A stretch of 64,000 nt of DNA from Rugamonas rivuli (GCF_009380165.1 NZ_WHUF01000002.1:868001-932000), one strand, 5' to 3'. Positions 1 to 10,392 are shown, counted from the first letter of the stretch. Made by a program: numbers and translations. Notes: generated from the sequence alone by a model not told the origin.

Positions 1-357
1 GTGGTCAAGGTCGACATGCTGATCAACGGCGAGAAGGTCGATGCGCTGGCCATCATCGTCCACCGTTCCAACTCCGCCTACCGCGGCCGCCAGGTGGCCG
101 CCAAGATGCGCGAACTGATCCCGCGCCAGATGTTCGACGTCGCGATCCAGGCCGCCATCGGCGTCAACGTGATCTCGCGCGAGAACGTCAAGGCGCTGCG
201 CAAGAACGTGCTGGCCAAGTGCTACGGCGGCGACATCAGCCGTAAGAAGAAACTGTTGGAAAAGCAAAAAGCAGGTAAAAAACGCATGAAGCAAGTGGGC
301 TCGGTAGAGATTCCACAAGAAGCGTTCCTGGCAATCTTACAAGTGGACGACAAATGA
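1..357 (+). CDS. lepA: Elongation factor 4 (LepA), C-terminal fragment
   Basis: The window opens inside this gene, so only the last 118 residues are present; the family is about 600 residues long. The fragment is the LepA C-terminal domain. It contains the conserved stretch ending in [13 protein letters not shown], then [22 protein letters not shown] and a basic tail with GKKRMKQVG. LepA is a ribosome-associated GTPase that acts on stalled or mis-translocated ribosomes; this C-terminal domain reaches towards the peptidyl-transferase centre. The GTG at position 1 is an internal valine codon, not the start. The stop overlaps the lepB start (ATGA), as in the common lepA-lepB operon. Confidence 0.97.
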   Translation: MVKVDMLINGEKVDALAIIVHRSNSAYRGRQVAAKMRELIPRQMFDVAIQAAIGVNVISRENVKALRKNVLAKCYGGDISRKKKLLEKQKAGKKRMKQVGSVEIPQEAFLAILQVDDK

Positions 358-1271
358 ACCTGCAAGTGATCTTAGGTAACTTTGCTTTAATCCTGTTCGT
401 GCTGATGGTGATCACCGGTGTGATCTGGTTCCTGGATGTGTTCTACCTGGCCAAGCAGCGCCGTGCCGCCGCCGACCGCGCGCTGGCCGACTACGACGCC
501 CGCAACGCCAAGCTCACCGCCGACGGCATCAAGGTCGACAACCTGGGCAACCGCGCCGCGATCGAAGCGAACCTGCTGCGCCAGCCGACCTGGATCGAGT
601 ACTCGGGCAGCTTCTTCCCGGTGATCGCGCTGGTGTTCTTCCTGCGCTCCTTCCTGTTCGAGCCGTTCAAGATCCCATCGTCGTCGATGGTGCCGACCCT
701 GTTGGTGGGCGATCTGATCCTGGTGAACAAGTTCACCTACGGCATCCGCCTGCCGGTGCTGAACCAGAAGATCGTGCAGATCAACAACCCGCAGCGCGGC
801 GACGTGATGGTGTTCAAATATCCGCTGGATATGACCCAGGATTACATCAAGCGCGTCATTGGCGTGCCGGGTGATAAAATCACGTATGAAAACAAGCGCT
901 TGACGGTCAATGGCGTGGAAGTGAAGTACTCGCCGCTGGACGACTACCTCGACGACGAACACTTGCAGTACAACAAGCAGTTCCAGGAAAACCTGACCGG
1001 CGTCAGCCACCGCATCCTCAACAACGAGGCGGCGCCTACGTTGAGCCTGGATGGCGTGAAGAAGTTCCCTTACAGCGAAAACTGCACCTACAAGTATGAA
1101 GGCTTTACTTGTGTGGTTCCGCAAGGCAACTACTTCATGATGGGCGACAACCGCGACAACAGCGCGGACAGCCGCTATTGGGGCTTTGTGCCGGACAAGA
1201 ACATTGTCGGTAAAGCCATCGTCGTGTGGATGAACCTGGGCAATCTGCGCCGCATCGGCAGCATCAACTAA
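354..1271 (+). CDS. lepB: Signal peptidase I
   Basis: This inner-membrane serine protease removes signal peptides from Sec and Tat substrates. Two membrane segments lie near residues 8-32 and 86-103. The catalytic serine is S111 in PSSSMVPT and the general-base lysine is K166 in [12 protein letters not shown]. The C-terminal box [15 protein letters not shown] is complete. At 305 residues it is close to the E. coli-type enzyme, with a hydrophilic linker between the two membrane segments. The start overlaps the lepA stop by 4 bases, which implies translational coupling. The secreted proteins encoded later in the window would be typical substrates. Confidence 0.98.
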   Translation: MNLQVILGNFALILFVLMVITGVIWFLDVFYLAKQRRAAADRALADYDARNAKLTADGIKVDNLGNRAAIEANLLRQPTWIEYSGSFFPVIALVFFLRSFLFEPFKIPSSSMVPTLLVGDLILVNKFTYGIRLPVLNQKIVQINNPQRGDVMVFKYPLDMTQDYIKRVIGVPGDKITYENKRLTVNGVEVKYSPLDDYLDDEHLQYNKQFQENLTGVSHRILNNEAAPTLSLDGVKKFPYSENCTYKYEGFTCVVPQGNYFMMGDNRDNSADSRYWGFVPDKNIVGKAIVVWMNLGNLRRIGSIN

Positions 1272-1309
1272 TCATCCGCTCAGCGCATACTCGGTCGAAA
1301 GGGAATAAG

Positions 1310-1699
1310 ATGCAATCAGGCTTGAAACGGCAGAACGGCATTTCCCTGGTCGGCTTGATCTTCGTGCTGGCCGCGCTGGGCTTCATCGGCGTGCTGGCGC
1401 TGAAGATCGTGCCGACCTACACCGAGTACCGCGCGATCCAGAACGCCATCGTCACGGCCAAGGCCACCGGCGGTTCCGTGCTGGAGATGCAGAAATCGTT
1501 CGACGCCAATGCGACCACCGGCTACATCAGCTCGATCACCAGCCGCGATCTGCTGATCGCCAAGGAAAACGGCGAGTTCGAAATCAGCTTCGCCTACGAA
1601 AAGAAAATCCCGCTGGTCGGACCCGCCAGCCTGCTGTTGGAATACCAGGGCACGACGTCGAAAAACGGCGTGCCGGCTCCGGCCAAAACCGATCAATAA
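1310..1699 (+). CDS. DUF4845 family membrane protein
   Basis: A 129-residue protein with an N-terminal pilin-like hydrophobic segment (residues about 9-29, starting GISLVGLIFVLAALGF) and a small extracytoplasmic domain. Proteins of this kind sit between lepB and rnc in many beta- and gammaproteobacteria and are classed as DUF4845; their function is unknown. I chose the ATG at 1310 because a GGGAATAAG ribosome-binding region precedes it and the hydrophobic segment then lies at the N-terminus. A longer frame from 1226 would run through the end of lepB. The position next to lepB raises the possibility that it is a processing substrate, but nothing here tests that. Confidence 0.85.
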   Translation: MQSGLKRQNGISLVGLIFVLAALGFIGVLALKIVPTYTEYRAIQNAIVTAKATGGSVLEMQKSFDANATTGYISSITSRDLLIAKENGEFEISFAYEKKIPLVGPASLLLEYQGTTSKNGVPAPAKTDQ

Positions 1700-1720
1700 A
1701 GTAAAGAACCGTACAGAACA

Positions 1721-2527
1721 ATGAATCTTCAGTTATTGCAAACCCGTTTAGGCTATACGTTCCAGGATGCTGGCCTGTTGCAGCAAGCCTTGACGCACCG
1801 TAGCCATAGCAGTTTGCATAATGAACGACTGGAATTCCTGGGCGATTCGATCCTGAACTGCGTGGTGGCGTCCATCCTGTACGAGCGCTTTGTGGCGATC
1901 GACGAGGGCGACCTGTCGCGCCTGCGCGCCAACCTGGTCAAGCAGCAATCGCTGTACGAAATCGCGCAAAAGCTGGAGCTGTCGCAGTTTCTGCGGCTGG
2001 GGGAAGGGGAGTTGAAGTCGGGCGGTTTCCGCCGTCCTTCGATCCTGGCCGACACGCTTGAGGCGCTGTTAGGCGCCATTTTTTTGGATGGCGGCTTCAA
2101 CCCCGCGCGCGACGTGATCCGGGCCTTCTACATTCCTATCCTGGAATCGGTCGACCCGCAAACCCTGGGCAAGGACGCCAAGACCCTGCTGCAGGAATTC
2201 CTGCAAAGTAAAAAGATTTCCCTGCCGCTGTACAATGTGGTTGCCACCCATGGCGCCGCGCACAGCCAGGAATTCGAAATCGAATGCCTGGTGCCCAAGC
2301 TGGGCATCCAGGTTTACGGACGCGGCGGCAGTCGCCGCGCCGGCGAACAGGCCGCCGCCAAACTGGCGCTGGAAGTGGCCGAGCAAGCGTTGGTCAAGAC
2401 CCCGGCCGCCGGCCGCAAGGCCAAGCCACGCGCTGCCCAGCTGAAGCTGGCCGGCATCGCCACCGTGCAGACGACCGAGGCCGGTAACGAGCCGTCGCCA
2501 CCGCCTGCCAAAGCAGCAAACAAGTAA
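1721..2527 (+). CDS. rnc: Ribonuclease III
   Basis: Endoribonuclease specific for double-stranded RNA; it processes rRNA precursors and some mRNAs. The signature [12 protein letters not shown] lies near residues 35-46, and a second acidic metal-site segment ([16 protein letters not shown]) lies near 110-125. A double-stranded RNA-binding domain follows at about 155-225. The protein is 268 residues, about 40 longer than the E. coli enzyme. The extra part is a C-terminal Ala/Pro/Lys-rich tail that looks disordered. It lies 21 bases after DUF4845 and 11 bases before era, matching the usual rnc-era-recO operon. Confidence 0.98.
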   Translation: MNLQLLQTRLGYTFQDAGLLQQALTHRSHSSLHNERLEFLGDSILNCVVASILYERFVAIDEGDLSRLRANLVKQQSLYEIAQKLELSQFLRLGEGELKSGGFRRPSILADTLEALLGAIFLDGGFNPARDVIRAFYIPILESVDPQTLGKDAKTLLQEFLQSKKISLPLYNVVATHGAAHSQEFEIECLVPKLGIQVYGRGGSRRAGEQAAAKLALEVAEQALVKTPAAGRKAKPRAAQLKLAGIATVQTTEAGNEPSPPPAKAANK

Positions 2528-2538
2528 AGAGAACTGAA

Positions 2539-3441
2539 ATGAATACCGAAACGACCTCCGCCAACTTCCGTTGTGGCTATATCGCCATTGTCGGCCGCCC
2601 TAACGTGGGCAAATCGACCCTGATGAATACCCTCATCGGCGCCAAGGTCAGCATCACCTCGCGCAAGGCGCAAACCACGCGCCACCGCATCACCGGCATC
2701 CAGACCCATGACGATGCGCAGTTCATCTACGTCGACACGCCGGGTTTCCAGACCCGCCACTCGAACGCGCTGAACAACACGCTCAACAAGACCGTCACCA
2801 ACACCCTGATCTCGTCGGACCTGATCCTGTACGTGATCGAGGCGGGCACCTTCGGCCCGGCCGACCAGCAAGTGATGGATCTGCTGCCGAAAGAAGTGCC
2901 AGTCATCCTGGTCATCAACAAGGCCGACCGCGTGCGCGACAAGGCCGCGCTGATGCCGTTCGCCCAGCAGGTCGCTTCCAAGCATGAGTTCGCTGCCATC
3001 GTGCCGGTATCGGCCAAGCTGCGTTTCCAGCTGGACGGCCTGGAAAAAGAGATCAAGAAACTGCTGCCGGAAAACCAGCCTATCTTTGGCGCTGACGACA
3101 TCACCGACCGCAGCGAAAAATTCCTGGCGTCAGAGATCGTCCGCGAGAAGCTGTTCCGTCTGGTCGGTGATGAGCTGCCTTACACCAGCACCGTACTGAT
3201 CGAGCAGTTCGAGCAAGAGGGCGACCTGCGCCGCGTGTTCGCCGCCATCCTGGTTGAGCGCGATACGCACAAGTCCATGGTCATCGGTAACAAGGGCGCG
3301 CGCCTGAAGGAAGTCTCGACCCAGGCTCGCCTGGACATGGAGCGCCTGTTCGGCGGTCCGGTGTACCTGGAAATCTGGGTCAAGGTCAAATCCGGCTGGG
3401 CCGACAACGAAGCGGGTCTGCGCGCCTACGGCTACGAATAA
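2539..3441 (+). CDS. era: GTPase Era
   Basis: GTP-binding protein that binds the 3' end of 16S rRNA and supports 30S subunit maturation. The G1 loop GRPNVGKST is near residues 18-26, the G3 motif DTPG near 75, and the G4 motif NKAD near 126. The C-terminal KH RNA-binding domain is visible through [12 protein letters not shown] near residue 250. At 300 residues it has the normal family length. A ribosome-binding site (AAAGAGAACTG) precedes the ATG. It lies between rnc and recO with gaps of only about 10 bases. Confidence 0.98.
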   Translation: MNTETTSANFRCGYIAIVGRPNVGKSTLMNTLIGAKVSITSRKAQTTRHRITGIQTHDDAQFIYVDTPGFQTRHSNALNNTLNKTVTNTLISSDLILYVIEAGTFGPADQQVMDLLPKEVPVILVINKADRVRDKAALMPFAQQVASKHEFAAIVPVSAKLRFQLDGLEKEIKKLLPENQPIFGADDITDRSEKFLASEIVREKLFRLVGDELPYTSTVLIEQFEQEGDLRRVFAAILVERDTHKSMVIGNKGARLKEVSTQARLDMERLFGGPVYLEIWVKVKSGWADNEAGLRAYGYE

Positions 3442-3451
3442 AAGAGAGGCG

Positions 3452-4339
3452 ATGTCCACCACCACGCTAGACGCCGACATCGCAGCGGCACCGTCGCAGG
3501 CCGAACCTGAGGCGGAGCGTGAAGTGGTGCCCGCCCCGGCGCCGGCCGCAACCATCGCTGTGTCGGCCGCTGCATCAACCGCCGCGCCTGCCAAGCGCCC
3601 GCGCGCACCGTCGCGCGAACGCACCTTCGGCACAAAGGTCGCCGGCCAGCCGGCCTTCGTCCTGCACAGCTATCCCTACAAAGAAACCAGCCTCATCATC
3701 GACCTGTTCACGCGCGACTTCGGCCGCGTGGCCTTGATCGCCAAGGGCGCCAAGCGGCCGCACTCACAACTGCGCGGCGTGCTGCAAACCTTCCAGCCGC
3801 TGTCGTCGAGCTGGGTCGGCAAATCCGAACTGCGCACGCTGACCGACGCCGAATGGGTGGGCGGCATGCTGCCGCTGGAGAAGACCGCGCTGCTGTGCGG
3901 CTTCTACCTCAACGAGCTGCTGGTCAAGCTGCTGGCCCGCGACGACGCGCACCCGCGCCTGTTCGACCACTACGTCGCCACGCTCAACCAGCTCGCCCAC
4001 AACGAACCTGCGCCCATCGTCTTGAGAAAATTCGAACGGGCCCTACTTAAAGAGACAGGCGTTGCCGCCGACCTGACCCGCTGCATCGAAACCCGCCGCG
4101 CCGTGCAGGCCGACGTGGTCTATGTGGTGGACCCTGAGCGCGGCCCGCGCCCTGAGCGCGCCGCCGATCCGTGGCCACGCGTGGCCGGCAAGACCCTGCT
4201 CGACATGGAGCGCGAAGATTACCAGGACGCCGCCACGCAGGCGCAGAGCAAGCAGCTGATGCGCTTCCTGCTGGCGCACCACCTGGGCGGAGCGCCGCTG
4301 AACACGCGCCAGATCCTGATCGACTTGATGCAGTTATAA
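3452..4339 (+). CDS. recO: DNA repair protein RecO
   Basis: RecO loads RecA onto SSB-coated single-stranded DNA in the RecFOR pathway. The OB-fold begins around residue 65 ([23 protein letters not shown]) and is followed by the helical C-terminal domain. The first 60 or so residues are a low-complexity Ala/Pro/Glu-rich extension absent from the E. coli protein, which is why the protein reaches 295 residues. The zinc-finger cysteines found in some RecO proteins are not evident. The extension could be a mis-called start, but the ATG at 3452 follows a good AAAGAGAGGC site and no better internal start is seen. Confidence 0.94.
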   Translation: MSTTTLDADIAAAPSQAEPEAEREVVPAPAPAATIAVSAAASTAAPAKRPRAPSRERTFGTKVAGQPAFVLHSYPYKETSLIIDLFTRDFGRVALIAKGAKRPHSQLRGVLQTFQPLSSSWVGKSELRTLTDAEWVGGMLPLEKTALLCGFYLNELLVKLLARDDAHPRLFDHYVATLNQLAHNEPAPIVLRKFERALLKETGVAADLTRCIETRRAVQADVVYVVDPERGPRPERAADPWPRVAGKTLLDMEREDYQDAATQAQSKQLMRFLLAHHLGGAPLNTRQILIDLMQL

Positions 4340-4360
4340 CTAGATAAACGGTATAAACTA

Positions 4361-5122
4361 ATGAGCTTCCTGCAACCATCCGGCACCATCATCGACCTCG
4401 GCGTGAACATCGACCACGTCGCCACCTTGCGCAACGCGCGCGGCACCACGTACCCAGACCCGATCCGCGCCGCGCTGTTGGCCGAGCAGGCCGGCGCCGA
4501 CTGCATCACGCTGCACCTGCGCGAAGACCGCCGCCACATCAAGGACGCCGACGTCATCGCGCTGGCGCCGCAGCTGCTGACCCGCATGAACCTGGAGGCG
4601 GCCGTCACGCAGGAGATGATCGACTTCGCCTGCCGCATCAAACCGGCCGACGTCTGCCTGGTGCCCGAGAAGCGCACCGAAGTCACCACCGAAGGCGGCC
4701 TCGATGTCGTCACCCATTTCAAGGCCGTGCAAGCTGCCGTCAAGCAGCTGCAGGCCGAAGGCATCCGCGTCAGCCTGTTCATCGACGCCGACGAGGCGCA
4801 GATGAATGCCACCGCCGAAATCGGCGCCCCGGTGATCGAACTGCACACCGGCCGCTATGCCGACACCGAAGGCGCCGAGCAGGCCGCCGAGCTGGAACGC
4901 ATCCATCGCGGCGTGCTGTATGGCGTGTCCAAAGGCTTGAAGGTCAACGCCGGCCACGGTCTGCACTACACCAACGTACAGGCGATTGCCGCCATCCCGG
5001 AAATCGCCGAACTCAATATCGGCCACGCCATCGTCGCCCACTCGGTGTTCGTCGGCTGGGAAAACGCCGTGCGCGAGATGAAGGCCATCATGGTCTCGAC
5101 ACGTTTAGGCGCAAGAAAATGA
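4361..5122 (+). CDS. pdxJ: Pyridoxine 5'-phosphate synthase
   Basis: PdxJ condenses 1-deoxy-D-xylulose 5-phosphate with 3-amino-2-oxopropyl phosphate to form pyridoxine 5'-phosphate in the DXP-dependent vitamin B6 pathway. The protein is a single TIM-barrel domain of 253 residues. Family motifs are clear: [16 protein letters not shown] at the N-terminus, HLREDRRHI near residue 49, CLVPEKR near 103, and the phosphate-binding end with AGHGLHYTN and ELNIGHAIV. It follows recO by about 20 bases, and its stop overlaps the acpS start (ATGA), a common arrangement in proteobacteria. Confidence 0.98.
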   Translation: MSFLQPSGTIIDLGVNIDHVATLRNARGTTYPDPIRAALLAEQAGADCITLHLREDRRHIKDADVIALAPQLLTRMNLEAAVTQEMIDFACRIKPADVCLVPEKRTEVTTEGGLDVVTHFKAVQAAVKQLQAEGIRVSLFIDADEAQMNATAEIGAPVIELHTGRYADTEGAEQAAELERIHRGVLYGVSKGLKVNAGHGLHYTNVQAIAAIPEIAELNIGHAIVAHSVFVGWENAVREMKAIMVSTRLGARK

Positions 5123-5514
5123 TTTACGGTATAGGCACCGACATCTGCAAAATCCCCCGCATCGAGGCGGCGCTGGCGCGTCATGGCGACCGTTTCGCCG
5201 CCAAGATCCTCGGTCCGCAAGAGATGGAAAAGTATTTGGCGCGCAAAGCCAAGCACGCGGCGCGCGGCATCCGCTTCGTCGCCACGCGCTTCGCCGCCAA
5301 GGAAGCCTTCTCCAAAGCCATCGGCCTGGGCATGCGCATGCCGATGACGTGGCCGGCCGCGCAGATGCTCAACGCCCCCAGCGGCAAGCCGATGATCGTC
5401 TGCAGCGGCGTGCTGAAAGAATTCATGGACAAGAACAAGCTGTCGGCCCAGGTGACGGTCAGCGACGAGGAAGAATACGCCGTCGCTTTCGTCATCGTCG
5501 AACAAGCGCAGTGA
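5119..5514 (+). CDS. acpS: Holo-[acyl-carrier-protein] synthase
   Basis: This enzyme transfers 4'-phosphopantetheine from CoA to the serine of acyl carrier protein. The N-terminal motif [13 protein letters not shown] carries the magnesium-binding aspartate. The second motif, [13 protein letters not shown] near residue 58, carries the catalytic glutamate and lysine. At 131 residues it has the normal size. Its start overlaps the end of pdxJ, so the two are likely co-translated. No unusual feature was seen. Confidence 0.97.
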   Translation: MIYGIGTDICKIPRIEAALARHGDRFAAKILGPQEMEKYLARKAKHAARGIRFVATRFAAKEAFSKAIGLGMRMPMTWPAAQMLNAPSGKPMIVCSGVLKEFMDKNKLSAQVTVSDEEEYAVAFVIVEQAQ

Positions 5515-5521
5515 GAGCGGT

Positions 5522-7390
5522 ATGACTGAAGTGGAAGTGGAAACAAGCGCCCCCGACCCGCGCGAACAAGTGCTGGCCACCGTGGCCAAGCTGCCCAACC
5601 TGCCGGGCGTGTACCGCTATTTCGACGCCTACGACAAAGTGCTCTACGTCGGCAAGGCGCGCGACCTGAAGAAGCGCGTCTCCAGCTACTTCCAGAAGAA
5701 TCTCAGCAGCCCGCGCATCGCCATGATGGTCGAGCGCATCGCGCGGCTGGAAACCACCGTCACCCACAGCGAAGCCGAAGCGCTGATCCTTGAGAATAAC
5801 CTCATCAAGGCCCTCAGCCCGCGCTTCAACATCCTGTTCCGCGACGACAAATCCTATCCCTACCTGAAGATCACCGGCGGCGACGCGCCCCGCATGGTCT
5901 ACTACCGTGGTGGCGTGGACAAGAAGAACCAGTATTTCGGCCCGTTCCCCAGCTCGTGGGCGGTCAAGGAATCGATGCAGATCCTGCAGAAGGTGTTCCT
6001 GATCCGCACTTGCGAGGACAGCGTGTATTCCAACCGCACCCGCCCATGCCTGCTGCACCAGATCGGCCGTTGTAGCGCACCGTGCGTGGACCTGATCAGC
6101 AAGGAAGACTACAAGGTCGACGTCGACAACGCCGCGCGCTTCCTGCGCGGCCGCCAGAGCGAGGTGATGGCCGACCTGGAAAAGAAAATGCACGGCTATG
6201 CCGCCGAGCTCAAATTCGAGCAGGCTGCCGGCGTGCGCAACCAGATCCAGTCGCTGTCCCGCGTGCTGCACCAGCAGAGCATGGAGACCACCGGCGACGC
6301 CGACGTCGACATCATCGCGGTGCTGGTGCAGGGTGGCCGCGCCTGCGTCAACCTGGCGATGGTGCGCGGCGGCCGCCACCTGGGCGACCGCGCCTACTTC
6401 CCGGGCCACCTGGGCGACGCCGAGGCGATCGCCGAGCAGGCCATTGAAGTCGAGGTGCTGGCCGCCTTCCTGGCGCAGCACTACAGCGAGAAGTTCATCC
6501 CCGGTACGCTGATCCTCAATATCGAGTTCGACCACCCGGCGCTGATGCAGGCCTTGCAGGAGCAGTGCGGCCACCGCATCCACCTGATCTTCCAGCCGCA
6601 GGATCAGCGCCGCAAATGGCTGGAGCTGGCGCAGAAGGGTGCCGAGATCTCGCTGGCGCGGCTGCTGTCGGAGCAGGGCTCGCAGCAGTCGCGCACGCGC
6701 GCGCTGGTGGAGGCATTGCAACTGGAGCCGGAAGACATCGACGCGCTGCGCGTGGAATGCTTCGACATCTCGCACACGCAGGGCGAGGCCACGCAGGCCT
6801 CGTGCGTGGTGTTCCATCACCACCAGATGCAGAACGGCGAGTACCGCCGCTACAACATCAACGACATCACGCCCGGCGACGATTACGCGGCGATGCGGCA
6901 GGTGCTGTTCCGCCGCTACGAAAAGGTCGCCAACGGCGACGGCGTCATGCCGGACGTGGTGCTGATCGACGGCGGCAAGGGCCAGATCGAAATGGCGCGG
7001 CAGGTGTTCGCCGAGCTGGGACTGGATATCAGCCTGATCGTCGGCGTGGCCAAGGGGGAAGGGCGGCGCGTGGGCCTGGAGACGCTGATGTTCGTCGACG
7101 GCCGGGCCTCGCAGGAGCTGGGCAAGGAATCGGCGGCGCTGATGCTGGTGGCGCAGATCCGCGACGAGGCGCACCGTTTCGCCATCACTGGCATGCGCGC
7201 CAAGCGCGCCAAAACGCGCCAGACCTCGCGCCTGGAAGAGATCGAGGGCATAGGCGCCAAGCGCCGCCAGCGCCTGCTGGCGCGCTTTGGCGGCCTGCGC
7301 GGCGTGGTCGACGCCAGCGTCGAGGACTTGAAGCAGGTCGAAGGCATCTCCAGCGCGCTGGCCGAAGAGATCTACAAGCAGTTGCATTAG
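5522..7390 (+). CDS. uvrC: UvrABC system protein C
   Basis: UvrC makes the 3' and 5' incisions around bulky DNA lesions in nucleotide excision repair. The GIY-YIG nuclease domain is at the N-terminus ([20 protein letters not shown], residues about 23-42). A UVR motif for UvrB contact lies near residue 215. The RNase H-like endonuclease domain is in the second half, with [11 protein letters not shown] near 476, and a C-terminal helix-hairpin-helix region contains [20 protein letters not shown]-type cysteine region ([15 protein letters not shown]) is also present. Length (622 residues) is normal. It begins 8 bases after acpS. Confidence 0.98.
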   Translation: MTEVEVETSAPDPREQVLATVAKLPNLPGVYRYFDAYDKVLYVGKARDLKKRVSSYFQKNLSSPRIAMMVERIARLETTVTHSEAEALILENNLIKALSPRFNILFRDDKSYPYLKITGGDAPRMVYYRGGVDKKNQYFGPFPSSWAVKESMQILQKVFLIRTCEDSVYSNRTRPCLLHQIGRCSAPCVDLISKEDYKVDVDNAARFLRGRQSEVMADLEKKMHGYAAELKFEQAAGVRNQIQSLSRVLHQQSMETTGDADVDIIAVLVQGGRACVNLAMVRGGRHLGDRAYFPGHLGDAEAIAEQAIEVEVLAAFLAQHYSEKFIPGTLILNIEFDHPALMQALQEQCGHRIHLIFQPQDQRRKWLELAQKGAEISLARLLSEQGSQQSRTRALVEALQLEPEDIDALRVECFDISHTQGEATQASCVVFHHHQMQNGEYRRYNINDITPGDDYAAMRQVLFRRYEKVANGDGVMPDVVLIDGGKGQIEMARQVFAELGLDISLIVGVAKGEGRRVGLETLMFVDGRASQELGKESAALMLVAQIRDEAHRFAITGMRAKRAKTRQTSRLEEIEGIGAKRRQRLLARFGGLRGVVDASVEDLKQVEGISSALAEEIYKQLH

Positions 7391-7462
7391 GGCGTGCACA
7401 GCAACAGTGCGCTGGTTTAATGTGCGGCGGCAAGGTAGACTAGCGGCGCATTAACAATTTTC

Positions 7463-8071
7463 ATGGCCGCACTTATTTCCGAGCTTATGCCCTTCAATAT
7501 ACCGATACTGTTGACCTGGTTGCGCGTTGCGCTGATTCCGCTTGTGGTAGGCGTCTACTATCTGCCCACCACTGTCCTTCCCGTTGCGGATCAAAACCTG
7601 GCGGCTACGCTGGTGTTCATCGTCGCCGCCGTCACCGACTGGTTCGACGGTTTCCTGGCCCGCCGCTGGAACCAGACCTCGGCCTTCGGCGCTTTCCTCG
7701 ACCCGGTCGCGGACAAGCTGATGGTGGCGGGGGCCTTGCTGGTGCTGGTGCAGCTCGACCGCGCCAATGCCGTGCTGTCGTTCATCATCATCGGCCGCGA
7801 GATCGCCATCTCGGCGCTGCGCGAGTGGATGGCGCAGATCGGCGCTTCCAAGTCGGTGGCGGTCAGCTCGCTGGGCAAGATCAAGACCACGGCGCAGATG
7901 ACGGCCATCCCGCTGCTGCTGTTCCATGATGTGCTGTGGGGCGCCATCGACACCCAGTTCTGGGGCTCGCGCCTGCTGGAAGTGGCGGCCGTGCTGACGG
8001 TGTGGTCGATGTTCTACTACCTGCGCCTGGCTTGGCCGCTGATCAAGGAAAAAGCAGGTACGCTGAACTAG
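7463..8071 (+). CDS. pgsA: CDP-diacylglycerol-glycerol-3-phosphate 3-phosphatidyltransferase
   Basis: PgsA makes phosphatidylglycerophosphate, the precursor of phosphatidylglycerol and cardiolipin, in the inner membrane. The CDP-alcohol phosphotransferase signature (D-G-x2-A-R-x8-G-x3-D-x3-D) is present as DWFDGFLARRWNQTSAFGAFLDPVADK near residue 53. Several membrane segments follow. The start is uncertain: ATG 7463 gives 202 residues, whereas ATG 7487 (MPFNIPILLTWLRV) matches the usual family N-terminus and would drop eight residues. Neither has a strong ribosome-binding site. uvrC-pgsA is a conserved neighbour pair. Confidence 0.95.
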   Translation: MAALISELMPFNIPILLTWLRVALIPLVVGVYYLPTTVLPVADQNLAATLVFIVAAVTDWFDGFLARRWNQTSAFGAFLDPVADKLMVAGALLVLVQLDRANAVLSFIIIGREIAISALREWMAQIGASKSVAVSSLGKIKTTAQMTAIPLLLFHDVLWGAIDTQFWGSRLLEVAAVLTVWSMFYYLRLAWPLIKEKAGTLN

Positions 8072-8085
8072 TAACAAAATGCTAT

Positions 8086-8113
8086 GATCTGGTGAGGTTC
8101 ACCCCACCAGATC
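8086..8113 (+). promoter_or_regulatory. Hairpin abutting the ribosome-binding site of the DUF6351 gene
   Basis: A perfect 9-bp inverted repeat (GATCTGGTG ... CACCAGATC) with a 10-base loop ends directly before the AGGAG ribosome-binding site at 8114-8118. An alternative inner stem (GGTGA/TCACC) could also form. There is no T-run after it, so it is not a classic intrinsic terminator. It could be the 3' end structure of the pgsA transcript, an operator, or a structure that tunes translation of the next gene. Confidence 0.45.
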
Positions 8114-8125
8114 AGGAGCAGCGCC

Positions 8126-10105
8126 ATGGCGTTCCGGAGATTCCTGGCCGCTTGCGCGGCAACCGCAATCTGCCTGGCAGCGCAGGCGCAGCAACAGCCC
8201 TTCGTCTGCCGCACGCAGGAAGCAAGCCTTGGCCAGCCCAGCGTCGACAACCAGGACGGCATCGGCCACCCCGTAGTCGATGAAGCCAGCGGCGCCATTG
8301 TCGGCTACAGCCGCAATTGCAGCATCGCGACGCGGGTCGAGTACTTCTACCTTGCCGGCAGCCGCTTCAAGCCTTTCGATCCCGCCACCGGCTACACGGC
8401 GCCTCCACCAGACCTGACAACGTTTAAGCGCAACGGCGCGGCTGTGCCGTTCGTGGTGCGGGTTGAAGTCGGCACCATCAACCGCTTCGTCTACACCATC
8501 GCCATGCTGGCGCCGTCGGCCAAGCCCGAGTCGGCGGCCTGGAACCGCAAGCTGGTGTACTGGCTGGGCGGCGGCGTCGGCATCGGCCATCATCAAGGCT
8601 CGCCGCTGTGGTTCAAGCCCGGAGGCTTGAGCGGCAACGAGCGCCAGTTGATGGTCCCCATGCTGGAGCAGGGCTACGCCATCGTCAGCTCGACCGGCAA
8701 TGAGGCCGGCGTTCATTACAACATGCGCCTGGCGGGGCAGACCGCCTTGCTGACCAAGGCCCGCTTTGTCGAAGCTTATGGCGCGCCGCTGTTCACCATC
8801 GGCCTGGGTGGGTCGGGCGGGGCGGTGCAGCAGTACCTGTTCGCGCAAAACCATCCCGGCCTGCTGGATGGCGGCATTCCGCTGCAGTCGTATCCGGACA
8901 TGATCACGCAGACCATCCCGATCTCGGATTGCCCGCTGTTGAGCCAGTACTTCAAGGACGAGGTGGCGCTTGATCCCGCGTCGCCGTGGGCCAGGTGGAC
9001 CAATCAAATCGTCATCGAAGGCATGAACGCCAGCGACACCGCGCGCCACGCCTGGACCGGCGGCGCAGGATCGACCGAGTGCATCAACGGCTGGAAGATG
9101 GCCATCGTGACGGTGCTGAACCCGCGCTACAAGGATGACCGCTACGACCTCGCCGCGACCTTCTACCGTTATCCCGCCGGTGTGTTTGACAAGGTCAAAT
9201 GGACGCACTGGAACGATCTGGAAGACATCTACGGCACCGATGCGCAAGGCTACGCCCCCATCTCCATCGACAACGAGGGCGTGCAGTACGGCCTGCAGGC
9301 GTTGAGGGCAGGGCAGATCGGCGTCGACGAATTCCTGCGTCTCAACGCCTGCGTAGGCGGCTGGAAGGAGCAGGCCGACTTCGTGGATTGGCAGGGCAAG
9401 GACGACCCCTACGACAGCCTCAATATGCTGCGCAGCGCCACCTGTCGCGATCCTGAGGGCGTGCCTGCGCCACGCCGCAGCGGCAGCGTGGAGGCGATGC
9501 GCAAAGCCTACAGCGCGGGCCAGGTCTTCACCGGCCAGCGCCTCGGCATTCCGATGATCGATCTGCGGCCTTACCTGGAGCCGGAGCTGAACATGCACAA
9601 CGCGCGGCAGGCCTTCTCGGTGCGGGCGCGCCTGCTGGGCGCCAATCGCGCAGAGGTCAAACGCCAGGTGATCTGGTTTACCCGCTCCGAGGCCGACATG
9701 CAGGGCCGGGTGCTGGAAGCCTTGTCGACCATGGACCGGATGCTGAGCGGCGGCCCGGCGCCGGCCGAATTCACCGACCGCTGCATCGATACCGGCGGCG
9801 CCGTCATCGCCGCCGGGCCATCCGTCTGGGACGGCGTCCTGGACGCCAAACCGCAGGGCGCCTGCACCAAAGCCTTCCCGCTGTTTTCCAGTCCGCGCAT
9901 GGTGGCGGGGGAGTCGATCAAGGGCGATGTCTTCAAGTGCGCGCTGAAGCCTGTCGCGCAGGCGCTGCGGGACGGCAGCTATCCCGCCGGCGTGGAATGG
10001 ACGGCGCGGCAAAAGGCCAGGCTGCAGCGGATATTCCCGCATGGCGTCTGCGATTACAACCAGCCGGACCAGGGCCGGCCACTGGTTTTGGAGCGGAATC
10101 GATAA
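8126..10105 (+). CDS. Secreted DUF6351 family protein, alpha/beta-hydrolase-like
   Basis: A 659-residue exported protein with a short signal peptide (cleavage probably after about residue 21, AAQAQ). It resembles proteins annotated as DUF6351, which are distant alpha/beta hydrolases. A nucleophile-elbow-like GLGGSGGAV with S230 is followed by a helix and QNHPGLLDGGIPL, consistent with a serine hydrolase fold. Substrate is unknown; some relatives are annotated near tannase- or 3-hydroxybutyrate-oligomer-hydrolase-like enzymes, but I cannot assign a substrate here. An AGGAG site precedes the ATG at good distance. It stands alone between pgsA and the tRNA operon. Confidence 0.78.
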   Translation: MAFRRFLAACAATAICLAAQAQQQPFVCRTQEASLGQPSVDNQDGIGHPVVDEASGAIVGYSRNCSIATRVEYFYLAGSRFKPFDPATGYTAPPPDLTTFKRNGAAVPFVVRVEVGTINRFVYTIAMLAPSAKPESAAWNRKLVYWLGGGVGIGHHQGSPLWFKPGGLSGNERQLMVPMLEQGYAIVSSTGNEAGVHYNMRLAGQTALLTKARFVEAYGAPLFTIGLGGSGGAVQQYLFAQNHPGLLDGGIPLQSYPDMITQTIPISDCPLLSQYFKDEVALDPASPWARWTNQIVIEGMNASDTARHAWTGGAGSTECINGWKMAIVTVLNPRYKDDRYDLAATFYRYPAGVFDKVKWTHWNDLEDIYGTDAQGYAPISIDNEGVQYGLQALRAGQIGVDEFLRLNACVGGWKEQADFVDWQGKDDPYDSLNMLRSATCRDPEGVPAPRRSGSVEAMRKAYSAGQVFTGQRLGIPMIDLRPYLEPELNMHNARQAFSVRARLLGANRAEVKRQVIWFTRSEADMQGRVLEALSTMDRMLSGGPAPAEFTDRCIDTGGAVIAAGPSVWDGVLDAKPQGACTKAFPLFSSPRMVAGESIKGDVFKCALKPVAQALRDGSYPAGVEWTARQKARLQRIFPHGVCDYNQPDQGRPLVLERNR

Positions 10106-10122
10106 GATTGGCATCAAGGCCA

Positions 10123-10150
10123 TTGACAGGCGTCATGGATCCTCTATAAT
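10123..10150 (+). promoter_or_regulatory. Sigma-70 promoter of the tRNA operon
   Basis: A consensus -35 box TTGACA (10123-10128) and a consensus -10 box TATAAT (10145-10150) are separated by 16 bp. Transcription would begin around 10157, about 20 bases before the first tRNA. Consensus hexamers at both positions are typical of stable-RNA promoters. Confidence 0.9.
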
Positions 10151-10176
10151 GCTGGCCTGTTGTTGATGACAGCGAC

Positions 10177-10252
10177 GCGGGAGTAGCTCAGTTGGTAGAG
10201 CGCAACCTTGCCAAGGTTGAGGTCGAGAGTTCGAGACTCTTCTCCCGCTCCA
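10177..10252 (+). tRNA. tRNA-Gly(GCC), copy 1
   Basis: A 76-base cloverleaf with 7-bp acceptor stem GCGGGAG/CTCCCGC, D-arm AGCTCAGTTGGTAGAGC, anticodon loop TTGCCAA (anticodon GCC), T-arm GAGAGTTCGAGACTC, and an encoded CCA end. It is the first gene of a five-tRNA operon. Confidence 0.98.
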
Positions 10253-10316
10253 AGTTATCAAGAACAAGTAGCACTGGCAATAACGGCAGCTAGCTGCTAG
10301 AATGTTGGACTCCAAT

Positions 10317-10392
10317 GCGGGAGTAGCTCAGTTGGTAGAGCGCAACCTTGCCAAGGTTGAGGTCGAGAGTTCGAGACTCTTCTCCCGCTCCA
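10317..10392 (+). tRNA. tRNA-Gly(GCC), copy 2
   Basis: Identical in sequence to the copy at 10177, including the encoded CCA. It is preceded by the short sequence CTCCAATGC, which also precedes copy 3 and, in part, copy 4, so the units look like products of duplication. A TAGAAT element at 10298 could be a weak secondary -10 box, but no convincing -35 box accompanies it. Confidence 0.98.
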
